A stretch of DNA of 40,940 bases, from positions 1 to 40,940 of the forward strand of contig CAUJIV010000097.1 in NCBI GenBank assembly GCA_963205435.1, given 5' to 3'. Positions within the stretch are counted from its first letter, which is position 1. Each line of letters opens with the position of its first letter. The position numbers and the translations under genes were made by a program. Source of the DNA: Pseudomonadota bacterium (GTDB taxonomy: Bacteria; Pseudomonadota; Gammaproteobacteria; Burkholderiales; Rhodocyclaceae). Shown piece by piece: positions 7,912 through 18,649 of the stretch. The notes under the pieces were generated by a model. The model was not told where the DNA came from and made no database searches. It was given only the letters and a program-made list of their open reading frames with translations.

Positions 7912-8460
7912 TCAGCCGGGCGGCCGCTCGGCGATCGCCTTGCGCCGCCAGACCCAGACGTAGTGGGCGCCGGAGACGAGCACCGAGGCGAACAGCAGCA
8001 GATAGAGGGGGAGCAGCGCCTCGCCGGCGGCGATCAGCCGTCCGGCCTGCGCCATGGCCAGGGCGAGGACGCCGAACTCGAGGAAGGTGTTGGCCTTCGA
8101 CAGCCGCGTCGGCGCCAGCTCGATGTGGCCGACGACGAATCGGTAGGCGATGGCGCCGGCGACGATGATGGCATCGCGCATGACGATCACCACCGCCAGC
8201 CAGACCGGCAGCAGCTCCTGCGCCGCCAGCAGGATGGCGACGATCATCATGGTCATCTTGTCGGCGATCGGGTCGAGCACGGTGCCGAGCTGCGACATCT
8301 GCCGCAGCCGCCGCGCCAGGAAGCCGTCGAGCCAGTCGCCCAGCGCCGCCGCCAGGAAGACGGCGAAGGCCAGCCGGTAGTCGTGGTCGAGCAAGAGGAA
8401 GGCAACCAGCGGAATCAGCAGGATGCGCGCGGCGGTGATGAGGTTCGGCACGGTGAACAT
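7912..8460 (-). CDS. CDP-alcohol phosphatidyltransferase (PgsA-like)
   Basis: This 182-residue integral membrane enzyme belongs to the family that swaps CMP of CDP-diacylglycerol for an alcohol such as glycerol 3-phosphate. The family motif D-x2-DG-x2-AR-x8-G-x3-D-x3-D is complete in GDWLDGFLARRL followed by LGTVLDPIADK. Five to six hydrophobic helices are visible. The start MFTVPNLIT is the usual one for PgsA-type enzymes, so longer upstream readings that run into antisense hisG are rejected. It diverges from hisG with only 75 bases between start codons and converges on dgkA. It could be a second PgsA or a paralogue with another acceptor. Confidence 0.85.
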   Translation of the reverse strand: MFTVPNLITAARILLIPLVAFLLLDHDYRLAFAVFLAAALGDWLDGFLARRLRQMSQLGTVLDPIADKMTMMIVAILLAAQELLPVWLAVVIVMRDAIIVAGAIAYRFVVGHIELAPTRLSKANTFLEFGVLALAMAQAGRLIAAGEALLPLYLLLFASVLVSGAHYVWVWRRKAIAERPPG

Positions 8461-8535
8461 GGCGGCCCAATGATGCAGCCAAATCCGCCGGGCGGCAACG
8501 ATGGTAGGATTTGACTTCAGGATTCGGAGAAACCG

Positions 8536-9420
8536 ATGAGCGAAACCGCCCCCCGCCTGCGCCTGGGCATCCCCAAGGGCAGCCTGCAGGAGACCACGCA
8601 GAAGCTGTTCCAGCGCGCCGGCTACGACCTGCGCATCTCGGGGCGCTCCTACTACCCTGACATCGACGACGACGAGATCCAGTGCATCCTGATCCGGCCG
8701 CAGGAGATGGCGCGCTACGTCGCCCAGGGCGTGATCGATTGCGCCATCACCGGCCTCGACTGGATGCTCGAGACCGGCGCCGACGTCGTCGAGATGGCCG
8801 ACCTGCAGGCGCCCTGGCCGAACTATGGCAAGGTGCGCTGGGTGATGGCCTCGAAGGAGGACTCGCCCTTCGACACGGTGCGCGACCTCGAGGGCCGCCA
8901 CATCGCCACCGAGGCGGTCGGCATGACGCGGCGCTTCCTCGCCGAGCACGGCGTCACGGCCAATGTCGAGTTCTCCTGGGGCGCGACCGAGGTCAAGCCG
9001 CCGATCCTCGCCGACGCCATCGTCGACGTCAGCGAGACCGGCTCCTCGCTGCGCGCCAACAAGCTGCGCGTGATGCACGTCGTGCTGGAGAGCACGCCGC
9101 GCTTCATCGCCAACCGCGAGGCGCTGGGCGAGGCCTGGAAGCTGGCCAAGATCGAGCGCATGCTGATGCTGCTGAAGGGCGCGATCGCCGCCGCCACCCG
9201 CGTGCTGCTGGCGATGAACGTGCCGAAGCCGCGCGTCGAGGCGGTGCTCGGGCTGCTGCCGGCGCTGGCGACGCCGACGGTGTCCACCCTCGCCGACCCG
9301 GACTGGGTCGACCTCAGCACGGTGATTTCCGACGGCCAGGTGCGCGAGCTGATCCCGCGCCTCTACGCAGCCGGCGCGCGCGGCATCATCGAGCTGCCGA
9401 TCAACAAGATCATCGAATAG
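8536..9420 (+). CDS. hisG: ATP phosphoribosyltransferase HisG, long form
   Basis: HisG couples ATP and phosphoribosyl pyrophosphate in the first step of histidine synthesis. At 294 residues it is of the long form, with catalytic domains ([43 protein letters not shown]) plus a C-terminal regulatory domain (about 225-294, [21 protein letters not shown]) that binds histidine for feedback control. Long forms need no HisZ partner. No other his gene is nearby. The next gene, 25 bases on, is aconitase. GGAGAAACCG precedes the ATG. Function is near certain, and the isolated setting is the unusual part. Confidence 0.95.
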   Translation: MSETAPRLRLGIPKGSLQETTQKLFQRAGYDLRISGRSYYPDIDDDEIQCILIRPQEMARYVAQGVIDCAITGLDWMLETGADVVEMADLQAPWPNYGKVRWVMASKEDSPFDTVRDLEGRHIATEAVGMTRRFLAEHGVTANVEFSWGATEVKPPILADAIVDVSETGSSLRANKLRVMHVVLESTPRFIANREALGEAWKLAKIERMLMLLKGAIAAATRVLLAMNVPKPRVEAVLGLLPALATPTVSTLADPDWVDLSTVISDGQVRELIPRLYAAGARGIIELPINKIIE

Positions 9421-9445
9421 ACGAACGGACCCGAGAGGCAAGACC

Positions 9446-12157
<2,712 letters not shown>

Positions 12158-12197
12158 GCGGCGGCCGGAAGCGGAAAATGTGCGAGAACAGGCATGA

Positions 12198-12214
12198 GGC
12201 CGGCCGCGCCGGCC
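12198..12214 (+). repeat. Hairpin between acnA and cytochrome b561 genes
   Basis: GGCCGGC (12198-12204) pairs with GCCGGCC (12208-12214) around a 3-base loop. No T tract follows, so it is not a classical terminator. It sits just before the ribosome site of the next gene and could slow transcription or affect translation there. Confidence 0.35.
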
Positions 12215-12230
12215 GGCCGGAGGGGCGCCG

Positions 12231-12797
12231 GTGGGCCTGAGGAATGAGGCGCGCCGCTACGGCAGCGCGGCGCTCTGGCTGCACTGGACCATCGCCCTGC
12301 TGGTCATCGCCGCCCTCGTCTTCATCGAGCTGCACGGCCTCTACCCCAAGGGCAGCGAAGCGCGCGAGGCGGTCAAGCAGATCCACTTCCAGCTCGGCAT
12401 GCTGGTGCTCCTGCTGATGCTCGCCCGGCTGGCCTGGCGCCTCGGCAATCCGCCGCCCCCCATCACGCCGGCGCCGCGGCCCTGGGAAGCCTTCCTGGCG
12501 CGGCTGGTGCACGTTTTCTTCTACGCGGCGCTGCTGGCCCTGCCGCTGCTCGGCCTGGCCAGCCTGCAGGCGAGCGGCAAGCCGCCCTCCTTCCTCGGCC
12601 TGCCGCTGCCGGCCTTGATGGCCGAGGACAAGGCGCTCGGCAAGTCGCTGAAGGGCGCGCACGAGCTGATCGGCAACATCGTCATCTGGCTGATCGTGCT
12701 GCACGTCGTCGCCGGCTTCTGGCACCACCTCGTCCGCCGCGACGACACCCTGCTGCGCATGCTGCCCGCCTGGCTGGCGCGCCGCCTCGGCCGATGA
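12231..12797 (+). CDS. Cytochrome b561
   Basis: A four-helix inner-membrane dihaem cytochrome b of the YodB/CybB type, which moves electrons between quinol and a partner. It has 188 residues. Helix 1 has the typical LHWTIALLV with H18. Further candidate haem ligands are in KQIHFQLGM, KGAHELIGN and VLHVVAGFWHH. The start is a GTG preceded by GGAGGGG at a good distance; the nearest ATG is out of frame. It overlaps the following hydrolase gene by four bases (ATGA), so the two are probably co-translated. The physiological partner is not visible. Confidence 0.88.
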   Translation: MGLRNEARRYGSAALWLHWTIALLVIAALVFIELHGLYPKGSEAREAVKQIHFQLGMLVLLLMLARLAWRLGNPPPPITPAPRPWEAFLARLVHVFFYAALLALPLLGLASLQASGKPPSFLGLPLPALMAEDKALGKSLKGAHELIGNIVIWLIVLHVVAGFWHHLVRRDDTLLRMLPAWLARRLGR

Positions 12798-13681
12798 GCG
12801 GCGAGCGCGCCTTCGGGCCGGTACGCCTGATTCCCGGCGCCAATCGCGGCCGCTACCCCGCCTCCAACTCCGTCTTCGTCGAGGGTGCCGGCGTGCTGGT
12901 CGATGCCGGCGCCGACGAGGCGCGCTATCGCGAGCTGATCGACGGCCCCGGCGTGAAGGAAGTCTTGCTGTCGCACTGGCACGAGGACCATCTCACCTGG
13001 CTCGACCTGTTCGAGGGCCTGCCGCTGGCGCAGATGGCGATCGAGGCCGAGCCGCTCGGCAGCCTCGAGGCCTTTCTCGACTGGTACGGCCTGAGCGAGC
13101 CGGCCCACCGCGACCACTGGCGCCGCGTCCTGCGCGAAGATTTCCATTTCCGGCCGCGGCGGGCGACGCGCCACCTCGAGCCGGGCGAAATCATCGACCT
13201 CGGCAGCTGCACGGTCGAGGTGATCCACGCCCCCGGCCACACGCCGGGCTTCGCCGCCTTCTGGTTTCGCGAGCCGCAGGTCTGCTTCCTCGGCGACTAC
13301 GACCTGACGCGCTTCGGCCCCTGGTACGGCGACCGCGACAGCTCGATCGAGCAGACCATCACCTCGGTGCGGCGCCTGCAACGGCTGCCGGCGAAGGCCT
13401 GGCTGACCAGCCACGAGGACGGCTGCTTCGAGGGCGACGCGACGGCGGCCTTCGATGCCTACCTCGCCGTGATCGACGAGCGCGAGGCGAAGCTGCTCGA
13501 CCTGCTCGCCGTGCCGCGCACGCTGGAGGAGATCATCGCCGCCTGCATCGTTTACCGCAAGCCGCGCGAACCCAAGGCCTTCTTCGAGTGGGGCGAAGCC
13601 GCCATCATGGGCAAGCACCTCGAGCGGCTGCTAAGAAGCGACTCAATAGGCTTTGCGGACGATCGGTACTTCAGGTTCTGA
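12794..13681 (+). CDS. Metallo-beta-lactamase-fold hydrolase
   Basis: A 295-residue cytoplasmic hydrolase of the MBL superfamily. The metal-binding HxHxDH motif is complete in SHWHEDHL (H61, H63, D65, H66). A further histidine is in HAPGHTPGF, an aspartate in CFLGDYDLT, and LTSHEDG supplies the last histidine. A C-terminal winged-helix-like tail (LLDLLAVPRTLEEIIAACIV) is common in the lactamase-like (LACTB2-like) branch. The substrate is unknown. It starts within the end of the cytochrome b561 gene. It is the last gene before the less GC-rich block, and its own last residues (DDRYFRF) look intact. Confidence 0.85.
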   Translation: MSGERAFGPVRLIPGANRGRYPASNSVFVEGAGVLVDAGADEARYRELIDGPGVKEVLLSHWHEDHLTWLDLFEGLPLAQMAIEAEPLGSLEAFLDWYGLSEPAHRDHWRRVLREDFHFRPRRATRHLEPGEIIDLGSCTVEVIHAPGHTPGFAAFWFREPQVCFLGDYDLTRFGPWYGDRDSSIEQTITSVRRLQRLPAKAWLTSHEDGCFEGDATAAFDAYLAVIDEREAKLLDLLAVPRTLEEIIAACIVYRKPREPKAFFEWGEAAIMGKHLERLLRSDSIGFADDRYFRF

Positions 13682-13891
13682 TCAGGGATTTTCGCTCGTA
13701 TTGTCGTGGCTTGAACACCAAGAATTCCGTGGCGATTCATGCGCATGTCTTTGGAATAGTAGTAGTAAAGGGTGCGCGGCCTGGAGATGCCATCCTCTGA
13801 CTCTGAAAGTGCAGTTTGCTGCGACGAATAAACGGAACAGCGGCCCAGTATCGCCTTCCGCATTGGAAAGCCGGCAACGATCAGCCCAGAA

Positions 13892-14695
13892 TCACAGACC
13901 AAAGAGCTTGCGAACCATGTTCAATGCCAGCAGCGCCAAGAAGACGCCGAAGGCCCGCTTGAGTTTTTTTACAGGCAAGCGATGGGCGGTTCGAGCTCCG
14001 AGTGGCGCCATGACTATCGTCATCAGCGCAATTCCGGCAAACGCCGGCAGATAGATGTAGCCGAAACTGTAAGGCGGCAAGCCGTCTGCCTTGAGGCCGG
14101 CCATGATGTAGCCGATCGTTCCGGCCACGGCGATCGGGAAGCCGAGTGCCGCCGACGTGCCGACCGCGTGATGCATCGGCACGTTGTGCCACACCATGTA
14201 GGGGATGGAAATGAAGGCGCCGCCGCCGGCAATCAGGCTGGAGGCGATGCCGATCACGAGGCCGGCGACGAACACCCACAGGACGCCCGGCATATGCCGC
14301 GAAGGCTTGGGTTTGGTATCGAGCACCATCTGCACCGAGGCATAGCAGACGATCAGGGTGTAAATGATCGCCAGCGGCTTGGTCGGCACCATGCTTGCGA
14401 AGAACGATCCTCCCAGCGTTCCGACAACAAGCCCGGTTGCCATCACGCGGACGATGTCCCAATGCACCGCTCCGTGGCTATGATGCGCGCGCATGCTCGA
14501 CAGCGAGGTCATGACGATCGTCGCCATCGAGGTGCCCAGCGCAAGATGCATGATGTGCTCTTGGGGAAAGCCCTGGGCGGTAAAGATGAGCAGCAGCAAC
14601 GGCACGATGGTCATGCCGCCGCCGATGCCGAAAAGGCCCGCCACGAAACCGACGAAGGTTCCAAGCAGGATATAGTCAAGCCACCACAGGCTCAC
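13892..14695 (-). CDS. TauE/SafE family membrane permease
   Basis: A 267-residue inner-membrane protein with two similar halves and about eight helices, as in the TauE/SafE (DUF81) family. Known members export sulfite or sulfoacetate, or are thought to move other sulfur-containing anions. The first half has FVGFVAGLFGIGGGMTIVPLL and the second AGLVIGIASSLIAGGGAFISIP, the repeated glycine-rich family signature. The start is a GTG with GGAGA six bases upstream. It is the last gene of the same-strand run from 23459 and is 127 bases downstream of the small membrane gene. Substrate unknown, but with a sulfotransferase and an anion transporter in the run a sulfur oxyanion is plausible. Confidence 0.88.
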   Translation of the reverse strand: MSLWWLDYILLGTFVGFVAGLFGIGGGMTIVPLLLLIFTAQGFPQEHIMHLALGTSMATIVMTSLSSMRAHHSHGAVHWDIVRVMATGLVVGTLGGSFFASMVPTKPLAIIYTLIVCYASVQMVLDTKPKPSRHMPGVLWVFVAGLVIGIASSLIAGGGAFISIPYMVWHNVPMHHAVGTSAALGFPIAVAGTIGYIMAGLKADGLPPYSFGYIYLPAFAGIALMTIVMAPLGARTAHRLPVKKLKRAFGVFLALLALNMVRKLFGL

Positions 14696-14822
14696 GAACC
14701 ATCTCCAGCCGATCAGTCCCGGGCACGGCTCCTTGCCTGCCGCGCCTCAAGGCCGCAACGCGGCTTGTCGCGCAAACCCGGATGCCTGGCGAACCTGCCG
14801 CAGGCGTGAGGGCCAGCCAGCC

Positions 14823-15086
14823 TCATTGATACAGACGCTTCAGGGTTCCCAGCACGATGAAGGCCAGCAAACAGGCCGCGGCGGCCCAGTAGCGCCTGTA
14901 ATACGGCATCGCGTCGGGCGGCAATCCTTCCCGCTCGGGCAGTGAAAATACGACCTGAAAGCCCGTGGCCTTTTTGCGCCCGGACTGCTCGCTTGTCAGA
15001 TGCTCGATCATGAGGCGATAGAACAGCAGCATGAACACATTGACCATCAGGAGCGAAAAAAGCACCCCATCGAGAGTCAGCTTCAT
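14823..15086 (-). CDS. Small two-helix membrane protein
   Basis: I do not recognise this 87-residue protein. It has a hydrophobic helix near the N-terminus (about 8-27, VLFSLLMVNVFMLLFYRLMI), a polar middle of about 35 residues (HLTSEQSGRKKATGFQ onward, with PEREGLPPDAM), and a C-terminal helix (about 66-82). It begins 27 bases after the anion transporter and runs in the same direction. The position suggests an accessory subunit of that transporter, which is inference. The ribosome site is weak. Confidence 0.65.
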   Translation of the reverse strand: MKLTLDGVLFSLLMVNVFMLLFYRLMIEHLTSEQSGRKKATGFQVVFSLPEREGLPPDAMPYYRRYWAAAACLLAFIVLGTLKRLYQ

Positions 15087-15113
15087 ACCCGTGTCCCGAA
15101 GCGCGGCGGGCTT

Positions 15114-16673
15114 TCAGAAAGGCCATGGCGCCGTCGGATCCCACACGGGAATGCCCATGATCGCATACCAGGGCGCGATCACGAGGATCCCGTAGCAAAT
15201 CGCCAGCATGACGGATACCACGCCAACCTTGGCGTAATCGGAGAAGGAGAAGGTCCCCGTGCTGTAGGCGATCACGGCCGAAGTGATCTGCGTCGGCAAT
15301 ATGTAGGCGAAGGTGTCGGTGTCGGCAACCAGCATGGTGAACGCGACCGGGTGCAGGTTGAACTTGGGCGCCAGCGACAACAGAACCGGGGCGAACAGCG
15401 CGACCGCTGCCACGTTGGACAGCATGCCGATGCGGATGATATGGGTCCCGACCATGAGGATGGCGAGAATCATCCACCAGGGATGTCCGGCGGCAATCGG
15501 ATAGACCAGGTCGGCCAGCCACTTGCCCAGGCCGGTCGCGCCCATCGCCGAGGACATCGACAGAGCGCCGCCGAACATCAGGTAGGTTCCCCAGATCGTC
15601 TTGTCCTGGATCTCCTTCCAGCCGAAGCCGAAGAGGCCGGGGATGAAAAGAAGCGCCAGGCCGATCAGGGCGGAAATGTGAGTGGGAATCTTGTGGAATG
15701 ATTCGGTCATCCACAAAAGCGCGATGACTATGAAGACGATGAGGATCAGCTTTTCGGCCTGGCTGGTCTTCGGCAGGGCGCTCTTCTGGCGATTGATGAA
15801 TTCCGTGCCGCCTTCTATCCTCACATGGCGCGTCTTGAAGAAATGCTGCACCCACCACTGGGTGACGACGAACATGCCGAGATAGGGCCACTGCAGGGTA
15901 AACCAGTCGAAATAGCTGATGTTGAGCTTCAACTCGGAGTTGAACAGGCCGACAATGACCAGGTTCGGCATGTGCGCCGTGAGGATGCACATGCCCCCCA
16001 CCATGGTGGAATAGACCATGGTCTGGATGACGATGGCCTTGCGGCCATTGTCATCCCGCTCCGTGTTGCCGAAGAGCTGGTTGATGCCGTTGATGATGGG
16101 CAGGAAGATGGCCGCGCGAGAGTGCGCCCCCGGCAGGAAGGGCGCCAGCACCATGTTGACGCCGCTCATCAGCCAGATGACGCCATTGACCGAAGAGACC
16201 CTGGCCTTGGAAAGCAGTCCAAGGGCGATCCTTCGGTCGAGCCCGGACACCTGCACGACTGCGGCGAGTATGAAGGCGGCAAGCGCGATGAAGCCGGTCT
16301 TGGACACGAATCCGGTCACGGTTTCCTTGAATGGAACGACGTTGGCAAGCACCATGAGCATCGGGATCAGGAGCCCGGTGATGCCGACCGGGACGGTTTC
16401 GAAGACCCAGGTCAGGCTTGCCCAAACGACGACTGCCAGGCAGGCCTTGCCGGCGGGAGTGAGCCCCTCCGTCGTCGGCATGACGAAAAGGATCAGGAAA
16501 AAGGCCGCCCAGGACAGGGCGAAGCCGGTATAGACCCTGACCGGATTGCGGCCGGTGGACCTGACGTTCGCGGCAAATAGCCCGAAGAAACCCAAATCCT
16601 GCTGGACTGCGGCCTGTCCAGAAGCATCCATTTCTACGCCGCTCCCTTTCTTCCCGGGGTCTTGCGATTCCAT
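15114..16673 (-). CDS. DASS-family anion transporter
   Basis: A 519-residue inner-membrane transporter of the divalent anion:sodium symporter group (SLC13/CitT-like), which carries dicarboxylates, citrate or sulfate. About 11-12 helices are visible. Family-typical stretches include WVFETVPVGITGLLIPMLM near the first helices, GLLSKARVSSVNGVIWLMSG, and IWGTYLMFGGALSMSSAMG with the second half of the transport site. The ATG at 16673 is preceded by GAGGAGGAGAGG, a strong ribosome site. An upstream in-frame start at 16712 lacks one. A 111-base gap separates it from the DsrE-like gene, so it may also have its own promoter. Substrate cannot be read from sequence. Sulfate for PAPS synthesis or an organosulfur acid would fit the neighbours. 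Confidence 0.85.
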   Translation of the reverse strand: MESQDPGKKGSGVEMDASGQAAVQQDLGFFGLFAANVRSTGRNPVRVYTGFALSWAAFFLILFVMPTTEGLTPAGKACLAVVVWASLTWVFETVPVGITGLLIPMLMVLANVVPFKETVTGFVSKTGFIALAAFILAAVVQVSGLDRRIALGLLSKARVSSVNGVIWLMSGVNMVLAPFLPGAHSRAAIFLPIINGINQLFGNTERDDNGRKAIVIQTMVYSTMVGGMCILTAHMPNLVIVGLFNSELKLNISYFDWFTLQWPYLGMFVVTQWWVQHFFKTRHVRIEGGTEFINRQKSALPKTSQAEKLILIVFIVIALLWMTESFHKIPTHISALIGLALLFIPGLFGFGWKEIQDKTIWGTYLMFGGALSMSSAMGATGLGKWLADLVYPIAAGHPWWMILAILMVGTHIIRIGMLSNVAAVALFAPVLLSLAPKFNLHPVAFTMLVADTDTFAYILPTQITSAVIAYSTGTFSFSDYAKVGVVSVMLAICYGILVIAPWYAIMGIPVWDPTAPWPF

Positions 16674-16784
16674 GTTGCCTCTCCTCCTCAGATCTGTTTT
16701 GTCTTCCCGCATTTATCCCGCCGGTTCTCGAAACCCGCCTCCTCAACCAGTTTGCAATGTCATGCCTGCTCTCGAAAGAGGCGC

Positions 16785-17105
16785 TCAGACGCAAAGAATC
16801 CGGTCGCTTTCGGCAACGATGTCGTAGTAATCGTCCATTTTCGAAGCAGGGCGCGTTTCGGCCGGCTCGAGATTGTGCTGCTTCAGGCAGGAACCGCAGG
16901 CGTACAACTTGCCACCGGCGTCAAGAAAGGCCCTGATCTGCTCGATGACCTTGAATTCGCCCTCCGCCTTGGCATCGACGCCCACCGCCTTGCCCATCAG
17001 AAAAACCTTGACCTGGTCGTTCTTCTTCCGGGCGAAGGCGCCGAAACGGAAGGCATGAAAGACGCTTTCGGCGTCGTCAGAAGAAATGATGATTCCGAGT
17101 TTCAT
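16785..17105 (-). CDS. DsrE-family protein
   Basis: A 106-residue soluble protein of the DsrE/DsrF-like fold, small Rossmann-type proteins often used to carry sulfur on a cysteine. It opens MKLGIIISSDDAESVFHAFR, has the core KVKVFLMGKAV region and a C-x2-C pair in KLYACGSCLKQHN at about residues 70-73, where sulfur-relay members carry their active cysteine. It ends in ILCV. AGGAGAC lies eight bases before the ATG. It starts 12 bases after norY, so it is probably in the same transcript. Whether it carries sulfur, binds metal or senses redox state is unknown. Confidence 0.8.
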   Translation of the reverse strand: MKLGIIISSDDAESVFHAFRFGAFARKKNDQVKVFLMGKAVGVDAKAEGEFKVIEQIRAFLDAGGKLYACGSCLKQHNLEPAETRPASKMDDYYDIVAESDRILCV

Positions 17106-17117
17106 GATTGCTGTCTC

Positions 17118-18638
17118 CTAGCTTGGGGTTGCGGCTGACTGCAGCCTGTTCATGTCCTGGCCATCGCTGCGCCAGACGAAGCGCCAGAAGTCCGTAAGGA
17201 CTATGGCAAAGCCGATGAAGATGGAGGTTCCGAACACCGTCGCGTAGGTGCTCAGGTGCGTAGCCCAATCGGGAGTGACCGAAAGCCTCCTTGGCACGCT
17301 GACCAGGCCGGACGCATAGAACATGCTCACCAGGCCAACCGCGCCAACGAGCAGAAAGGCATAGGCAAGGAAGCCATTCGCGCGCTCGAAGCGGGCGTCC
17401 TCGTCCACCAGAACGTAAAGAAATCCCGTATTGACGAGAAGGACCCCGAAAAGATAGTAGGTGTGAAAGTGGCCCGGCACCCAAAGGGTGTTGTGCAGGA
17501 AAAAGTTGACCGAGATGGTGGCGTCGATCAGCCCGCCCAGGCAGCCGATGCCCCAGCCCAGCGTGCCCGTCAGGATGAAGATGAAGGAGGGACGCAGCCT
17601 CACGCCGGCCTTGAACATGGTCAGGCAGACGGTGAAGATCGAAATGGCGTAGCCCGGCAGCATGCCCAGATAAGTGCTTACCGAGGACATTATCGAAATG
17701 CCCATGGCGGTCCGGTTCGGCGCGTCCATCATCATGTGGTGGGCGTAGGCGAAGAGGGAGAAGACCAAGGTCAGGTGCCAGCCGAAGGGCACCATCCAGA
17801 GCGTCTTGCCCGGCCGGCCGGACACCTTTGGCATGATGCCGAACAGGACGTTCACCGCCAGGAACAAGGTGACGTTGGTGAAGTTGTGCATCCAGAAGAA
17901 GAGGACGTTCTTGGCCAGCAGCGGGTCGATCGCCAGATCCGGCGCAAACAGGCGGACGAGATAGGAGCCCGAAAGTAGGCCGCCGGATATCATGGCCAAA
18001 GTGCCGATGATGCTGGCGATCGTGCCGCCGATCACGATCGGCGGAACATAGGGCGCATTGGCGTCGTATTTGAAGCGCGCGAAAAAGACGGGCCAGCCGA
18101 TCGCGCGCGGCAGCGAGCCGTAGGCGCGAACCGAGGAGAAGATGACGTCGAGAAAAAACAGCAGGAACGGCACGCCGAGCAGTATCTGCGAGAGCAGGAA
18201 CATCGCGGCGCTGGCGTCCGTCCACTGGCCGGCCGGATGGAACGGCAAGGGGTAGTGGAAAGTGAGGGCGCCGGCAAAGCCGCCCTCCAGGGTGCTGAGG
18301 AAGAGCAGCGCCAGCGCCAGCAGACACAGCCAGTAGTTGGCCCGCATCAGCCCGATGCTGACTCGCACCTCCTTGGATAGCAGGTACCAGAACGAGGCCA
18401 TGGAGAACATCTGGGCGAACGCGATCATACCGAGCCCATGTGCCGTCATCAGGCGGTAAAAGGTGTGGTCGCCGATCTGGACGATCGTCGCCTGGTTGGC
18501 GCGCATGACGATGCCAAAACCGGCAAGGACAAGTATCCCGAGAAGGCCGGTCGTGATGAAAACGAGCGCCGTGCGCTTGTATGCGGCTTCTTCAGATTGG
18601 TTCATCCCGGCGCCGCGGGCAGCAATGCTGGTAGCCAT
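17118..18638 (-). CDS. norY: Haem-copper subunit I, sNOR-like nitric oxide reductase (NorY-like)
   Basis: The catalytic membrane subunit of a haem-copper enzyme, 506 residues and about 12 helices. Ligands are all present: H67 (TAHG) and H392 for the low-spin haem, H390 (VPGHFHT) for the active haem, and H251 (FWMHNF), H300 and H301 (YAHHMM) for CuB. In oxygen-reducing A- and B-type enzymes the first CuB histidine begins HPxxY, whose Tyr is cross-linked. Here it is HNFTN, with N255 at that place. With the CuA subunit II, SenC and a membrane protein in the same run, this matches the norSY-senC-orf1 type (sNOR), so NO reduction to N2O is the best guess. The ATG at 18638 has GAGG at six bases. 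A GTG at 18653 overlapping the norS stop is the alternative. A divergent B-type oxidase cannot be excluded. Confidence 0.75.
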   Translation of the reverse strand: MATSIAARGAGMNQSEEAAYKRTALVFITTGLLGILVLAGFGIVMRANQATIVQIGDHTFYRLMTAHGLGMIAFAQMFSMASFWYLLSKEVRVSIGLMRANYWLCLLALALLFLSTLEGGFAGALTFHYPLPFHPAGQWTDASAAMFLLSQILLGVPFLLFFLDVIFSSVRAYGSLPRAIGWPVFFARFKYDANAPYVPPIVIGGTIASIIGTLAMISGGLLSGSYLVRLFAPDLAIDPLLAKNVLFFWMHNFTNVTLFLAVNVLFGIMPKVSGRPGKTLWMVPFGWHLTLVFSLFAYAHHMMMDAPNRTAMGISIMSSVSTYLGMLPGYAISIFTVCLTMFKAGVRLRPSFIFILTGTLGWGIGCLGGLIDATISVNFFLHNTLWVPGHFHTYYLFGVLLVNTGFLYVLVDEDARFERANGFLAYAFLLVGAVGLVSMFYASGLVSVPRRLSVTPDWATHLSTYATVFGTSIFIGFAIVLTDFWRFVWRSDGQDMNRLQSAATPS

Positions 18639-18649
18639 GATCGACCTCG

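Noticed and set aside
13755-13767. Short AGT repeat
   Set aside because: Only a few copies within non-coding DNA, within chance.
13552-13902. Minus-strand open frame between the hydrolase and TauE genes
   Set aside because: No family resemblance, it overlaps the real end of the hydrolase gene, and no ribosome site is seen.
17118-18638. Subunit I as a C-type (cbb3) or A-type cytochrome c oxidase
   Set aside because: There is no CcoO/CcoP-like partner, and the CuA subunit II excludes cbb3. The missing HPxxY tyrosine argues against a normal A-type oxidase.
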